Shown piece by piece: positions 61,717-64,000 of a stretch of 64,000 nucleotides of DNA. The position numbers and the translations under genes were made by a program. The notes beneath the pieces are model-generated. The model saw only the letters and a program-made list of their open reading frames with translations, made no database searches and was not told the origin of the DNA. Origin of the DNA: Streptomyces ruber (GTDB lineage: Bacteria > Actinomycetota > Actinomycetes > Streptomycetales > Streptomycetaceae). Numbering within the stretch: the first letter of the stretch is position 1; each line of letters begins with the position of its first letter. The stretch lies in NCBI RefSeq assembly GCF_014648075.1, contig NZ_BMQK01000001.1:620001-684000 (forward strand). Reading direction: 5' to 3'.

Positions 61717-62427
61717 TCAGGCGGAGGCCCGCGTGTGACGCGCCCGCAGCTGCCGCAGGTACTGCTCGGGATCGGCGTGGTGCTGGTCCTGGGCGCCGTG
61801 CCGGTGGAGCTCGAAGCGGCCGTCGGGATGCAGGCGGACGGTCGTCGTGGCCCGCCGCTCCGTTCCGGCCGTCGCCGCGTGCGGCTCCTCCGGTCCCTGT
61901 TCCGGCAGGGCCAGGACGGGCACCGTGGCGGGGAACATGGCCAGCGCCTCGGCCGTGGTGGCGGCGGGTGGACGGCCCGTACGGTTGGCGCTGCTGACGT
62001 ACAGCACCGGGTGCTCGTCCAGCAGGGGCCGCAAGGGCTCCCACCGGGCGCCGAACAGCAGCATCCAGCCGTCCTTGACCGCCGGGGCCGCCCAGTCCGG
62101 CAGCTCGATGCCGGTGCGCACCGGTACGAGGACGGTGAGGCGTTCCTCCACCAGCAGCCAACGGGCCGTCGCCCTCCGGTCGGGGTCCAGGTCCCAGATG
62201 TCGTCCAGGGCGCGCAGCGTGTCGGGGTGGTGGGCGAACAGGGCGACCGGCTGGCCGGCGGGGCGCCCCTTGGCCTCGTTCACGGTCCGGGAGCGGGGGG
62301 ACACGACGACGTGCGTGAGCGGTGCCGGGTTGGGCACCACCACCGCCGCCCCGTCCCGCAGCACCTGCGCGGCCTGTACGAGCGACGCCGGTGCACGGTC
62401 CGCGCGGCCTTCCGGGGCCCCGGTCAC
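61717..62427 (-). CDS. Sua5/YciO/YrdC-family protein
   Basis: 236-aa protein with a YrdC fold (about 15-200): VVVPNPAPLTHVVVSPRSRT, then NEAKGRPAGQPVALFAHHPD and LYVSSANRTGRPPAATTAEA. YrdC enzymes make threonylcarbamoyl-AMP for tRNA modification, but shorter relatives occur in antibiotic clusters as carbamoyl-transfer helpers. The usual Lys-x-Arg ATP-binding pair is only partly conserved (EAKGRPAG). GTG 62427 overlaps the stop of the upstream gene (GTGA), so the two are coupled. A specialised role beside the HMGL-like enzyme is more likely than housekeeping. Confidence 0.8.
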   Translation of the reverse strand: MTGAPEGRADRAPASLVQAAQVLRDGAAVVVPNPAPLTHVVVSPRSRTVNEAKGRPAGQPVALFAHHPDTLRALDDIWDLDPDRRATARWLLVEERLTVLVPVRTGIELPDWAAPAVKDGWMLLFGARWEPLRPLLDEHPVLYVSSANRTGRPPAATTAEALAMFPATVPVLALPEQGPEEPHAATAGTERRATTTVRLHPDGRFELHRHGAQDQHHADPEQYLRQLRARHTRASA

Positions 62428-63650
62428 GCGCTGAGCCGGGGAGCGTGGGTGAGACCTTCCAGGTAGTCGGCGAAGGCCGCGTCGTCCACGACGGCCGTAC
62501 CGGTGCGGAAGGCGCGGGCCTTGACCCAGGCCATGGCCGCACGGGTCTGGTCCCGGTCCAGGTCGTGGCCGAGACGGGTGGCGGCGGCCGTGATGACGCG
62601 GGCGCTGGCCAGCTGCGTCAGCAGGACCTTCGGCTCGATGCCCAGTACCTCGGTCGGGTCGTAGGGCTGGAAGAGCTGCGGGTGGACGAACGGCGTACCG
62701 GTGGAGATCGTGCCCACTCCCGTGCCGACGATCGGAGTCGTCACGCTCAGCGGGACCCCGGTCTCCTCGGCCACCATCCGCGCGATGCCGGGCAGTCGCG
62801 TCAGGTCGGGGGCGGTCCACCAGGGCGTCGCGCCCGCGCCCAGGAACTCCTCGGCGTGGCGGGCGAGGAGGAACAGCAACTGCTCGGTGGCGACCAGGCC
62901 GGCCCGCTCGGCGATGCCCAGCCACGAACTGGACACCATCCGCACCCCGGTGCCCAGCGCCTGCAGCGTGTTGGCCAGCCCGAGCCCGAGGTCGTTGTGG
63001 AGGTGGGTGCCGAGCACCACGTCGTCGCCGGTTCCGGCCCGCACCGCGGCGAACATGTCGCGGCACGCGTCGGGCAGTTGTGCGCCGACCGTGTCGGCGA
63101 GTATCACCAGGCCCGCACCGGCGTCCGTCATGGCCTGCGCGTGGTCGCTCATGAGGGAGGCGTCGGCGCGGGAGGCGTCCGCGAAGCAGATGTCCAGCGC
63201 GACCGTGTCGTCCAGGCCGCGGGCCAGCTCGATCAGGTCGATCGCGCCCCGGAGCGCCTCCTCGGCCGTCTTGTGGACCATCACCTGCGCCATCGCCTCG
63301 GACGCCGGGACCACCACCATCACCCGCGCGTTGCGGGTGCCCCGCACCGAGGTGACGGCCTGCTCCACGTCCCTGGCCGCGCCCCGGCACACCGCGGCCA
63401 CGCTGACCGCTTCCCCGGCCTCGGCCGCGACCCGGCGTACGGCCTCGAACTCCTCGTCGCACACCGCGGGGAAGCCCGCGGCGAACACCACGTGCCGGGG
63501 CCCGTCCGCACCGAAGACACGGCCCGTCTCGTGGGCCAGCCGCACCCGGAACTCCGGAGTCATGAGCGTCTTGGCCTGGGCGCCGTCCCGCGCGGACTCT
63601 TCCCAGATGACCACCCGGCCGGCCTGCGCCGACTGCCGCACTACATCCAC
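62424..63650 (-). CDS. HMGL-like (DRE-TIM) acyl-transfer or aldolase enzyme
   Basis: 408-aa metal-dependent DRE-TIM barrel of the family of homocitrate/isopropylmalate synthases and HMG-CoA lyase. The Asp-Gly-Ala-Gln motif is in WEESARDGAQAKTLM, the metal-binding His pair in LGTHLHNDLGLGLANT, and the glycine-rich part in DTVGAQLPDACRDM. GTG 63650 has AGGAGG six bases upstream; a longer frame starts 11 codons earlier. No LeuA allosteric domain is present. It is coupled to the Sua5-like gene. The reaction is unknown. Confidence 0.8.
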   Translation of the reverse strand: MDVVRQSAQAGRVVIWEESARDGAQAKTLMTPEFRVRLAHETGRVFGADGPRHVVFAAGFPAVCDEEFEAVRRVAAEAGEAVSVAAVCRGAARDVEQAVTSVRGTRNARVMVVVPASEAMAQVMVHKTAEEALRGAIDLIELARGLDDTVALDICFADASRADASLMSDHAQAMTDAGAGLVILADTVGAQLPDACRDMFAAVRAGTGDDVVLGTHLHNDLGLGLANTLQALGTGVRMVSSSWLGIAERAGLVATEQLLFLLARHAEEFLGAGATPWWTAPDLTRLPGIARMVAEETGVPLSVTTPIVGTGVGTISTGTPFVHPQLFQPYDPTEVLGIEPKVLLTQLASARVITAAATRLGHDLDRDQTRAAMAWVKARAFRTGTAVVDDAAFADYLEGLTHAPRLSA

Positions 63651-63776
63651 TTCGAGCCTCCTGGGCCGATTCCGATCTCTCACAAGAGTCGATCATGAAC
63701 GCCGATGCACTGAGTGATGCTCCAGTTACGGGATTGTGAAAAGTTCGCACGGTGATGCGACTGTGAATCGCCTGAC

Positions 63777-64000
63777 ATGGCGCCAGATCGTGAGAACTCT
63801 GTAAATGACCAGTGGGAACGGGGCCTCGCTGAAGATCCCGACTTGATGGAGTCTTTACCTGCGAAGGGTGTGAACGGCCGGCCGTCGGCGAACCGCGAGC
63901 CGCCGCTTCCGTCGCCGACCGACGGGGAACGGCCCGGTGAGGGGCATCGTCACGCGACCCAGCCGGGCTGTTCCGGCCAGCGAACGGGCCGGGAACGAAC
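63777..64000 (+). CDS. Possible start of a gene running off the window, with a TTA codon
   Basis: From ATG 63777 the frame is open for 74 codons to the edge (start MAPDRENSVNDQWERGLAED). Codon 27 (63855-63857) is TTA. The first 30 codons are unusually AT-rich for this genome, and later codons are Streptomyces-like. There is no clear ribosome site, so this could be chance. The rest of the 63651-64000 stretch is promoter-like, AT-richer DNA between divergent genes. Confidence 0.25.
   Translation, partial: MAPDRENSVNDQWERGLAEDPDLMESLPAKGVNGRPSANREPPLPSPTDGERPGEGHRHATQPGCSGQRTGRER

Noticed and set aside
61717..63750. A single 677-codon frame spanning both the Sua5-like and HMGL-like genes
   Set aside because: Only the last 236 codons match a protein family. 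The upstream part is an off-frame reading of the HMGL-like gene, which has its own motifs and ribosome site.

Overview
The window is chromosomal DNA of a Streptomyces or close relative. It is very GC-rich with strong G/C preference at third codon positions, GTG starts are common, and many ATGA/GTGA stop-start overlaps are present. It carries typical Streptomyces families: DUF397/XRE-DUF5753/RsbW-like triads, a RsbU-like GAF-phosphatase, a Tad pilus locus, a PIN-PhoH protein, a KatA catalase and FumC. No rRNA, tRNA, CRISPR array, insertion sequence or prophage was seen. Layout: (1) 1-5616 is a D-amino-acid catabolic island: N-acyl-D-amino-acid deacylase and a DSD1-like PLP dehydratase on the minus strand, and an IclR regulator, a RidA enamine/imine deaminase and a GntP permease on the plus strand, around a shared control region with an IclR-type palindrome. 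(2) 5.7-15.9 kb is a mixed region: PH-like-fold proteins, XRE regulator/SDR, M14 carboxypeptidase, divergent Nramp-like transporter, an ECF sigma factor with a membrane partner, and a LysE exporter opposite a MocR regulator with three direct repeats between them. (3) 16.1-20.7 kb holds an XRE-DUF5753 gene with three tandem DUF397 copies and a divergent RsbW-like ATPase, then an ECF sigma/CU044_5270-type pair. (4) 21.1-32.4 kb is a complete-looking Tad/Flp pilus locus: zinc-ribbon protein, CpaB, a CpaE-TadE fusion, TadE, TadA/CpaF, TadB, TadC, a NarL-type two-component system, Flp pilin, TadG, lipoprotein and OmpA-like protein. Two of its genes contain the rare Leu codon TTA, which suggests bldA control. 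(5) 32.4-36.4 kb is degenerate accessory DNA: a pseudogene with an in-frame TGA, two minimal GntR proteins, two small Streptomyces proteins, an Uma2 gene lacking its centre, then an LLM oxidoreductase and a methyltransferase. (6) 36.6-57.5 kb is core-like: a probable 6C RNA, UppS, PIN-PhoH, a secreted transglycosylase, an AI-2E transporter, AhpD without AhpC, a PATAN/roadblock trio, a PadR-ABC operon, a class A PBP, catalase, a RsbU-like phosphatase, a DUF402 phosphatase and fumarase. (7) 57.6-64 kb is mixed and scarred: an alcohol dehydrogenase tail abutting a frameshifted gene, a second DUF397/XRE/RsbW triad, an interrupted MarR-like gene, and a coupled Sua5-like/HMGL-like gene pair that may be the edge of a biosynthetic cluster.
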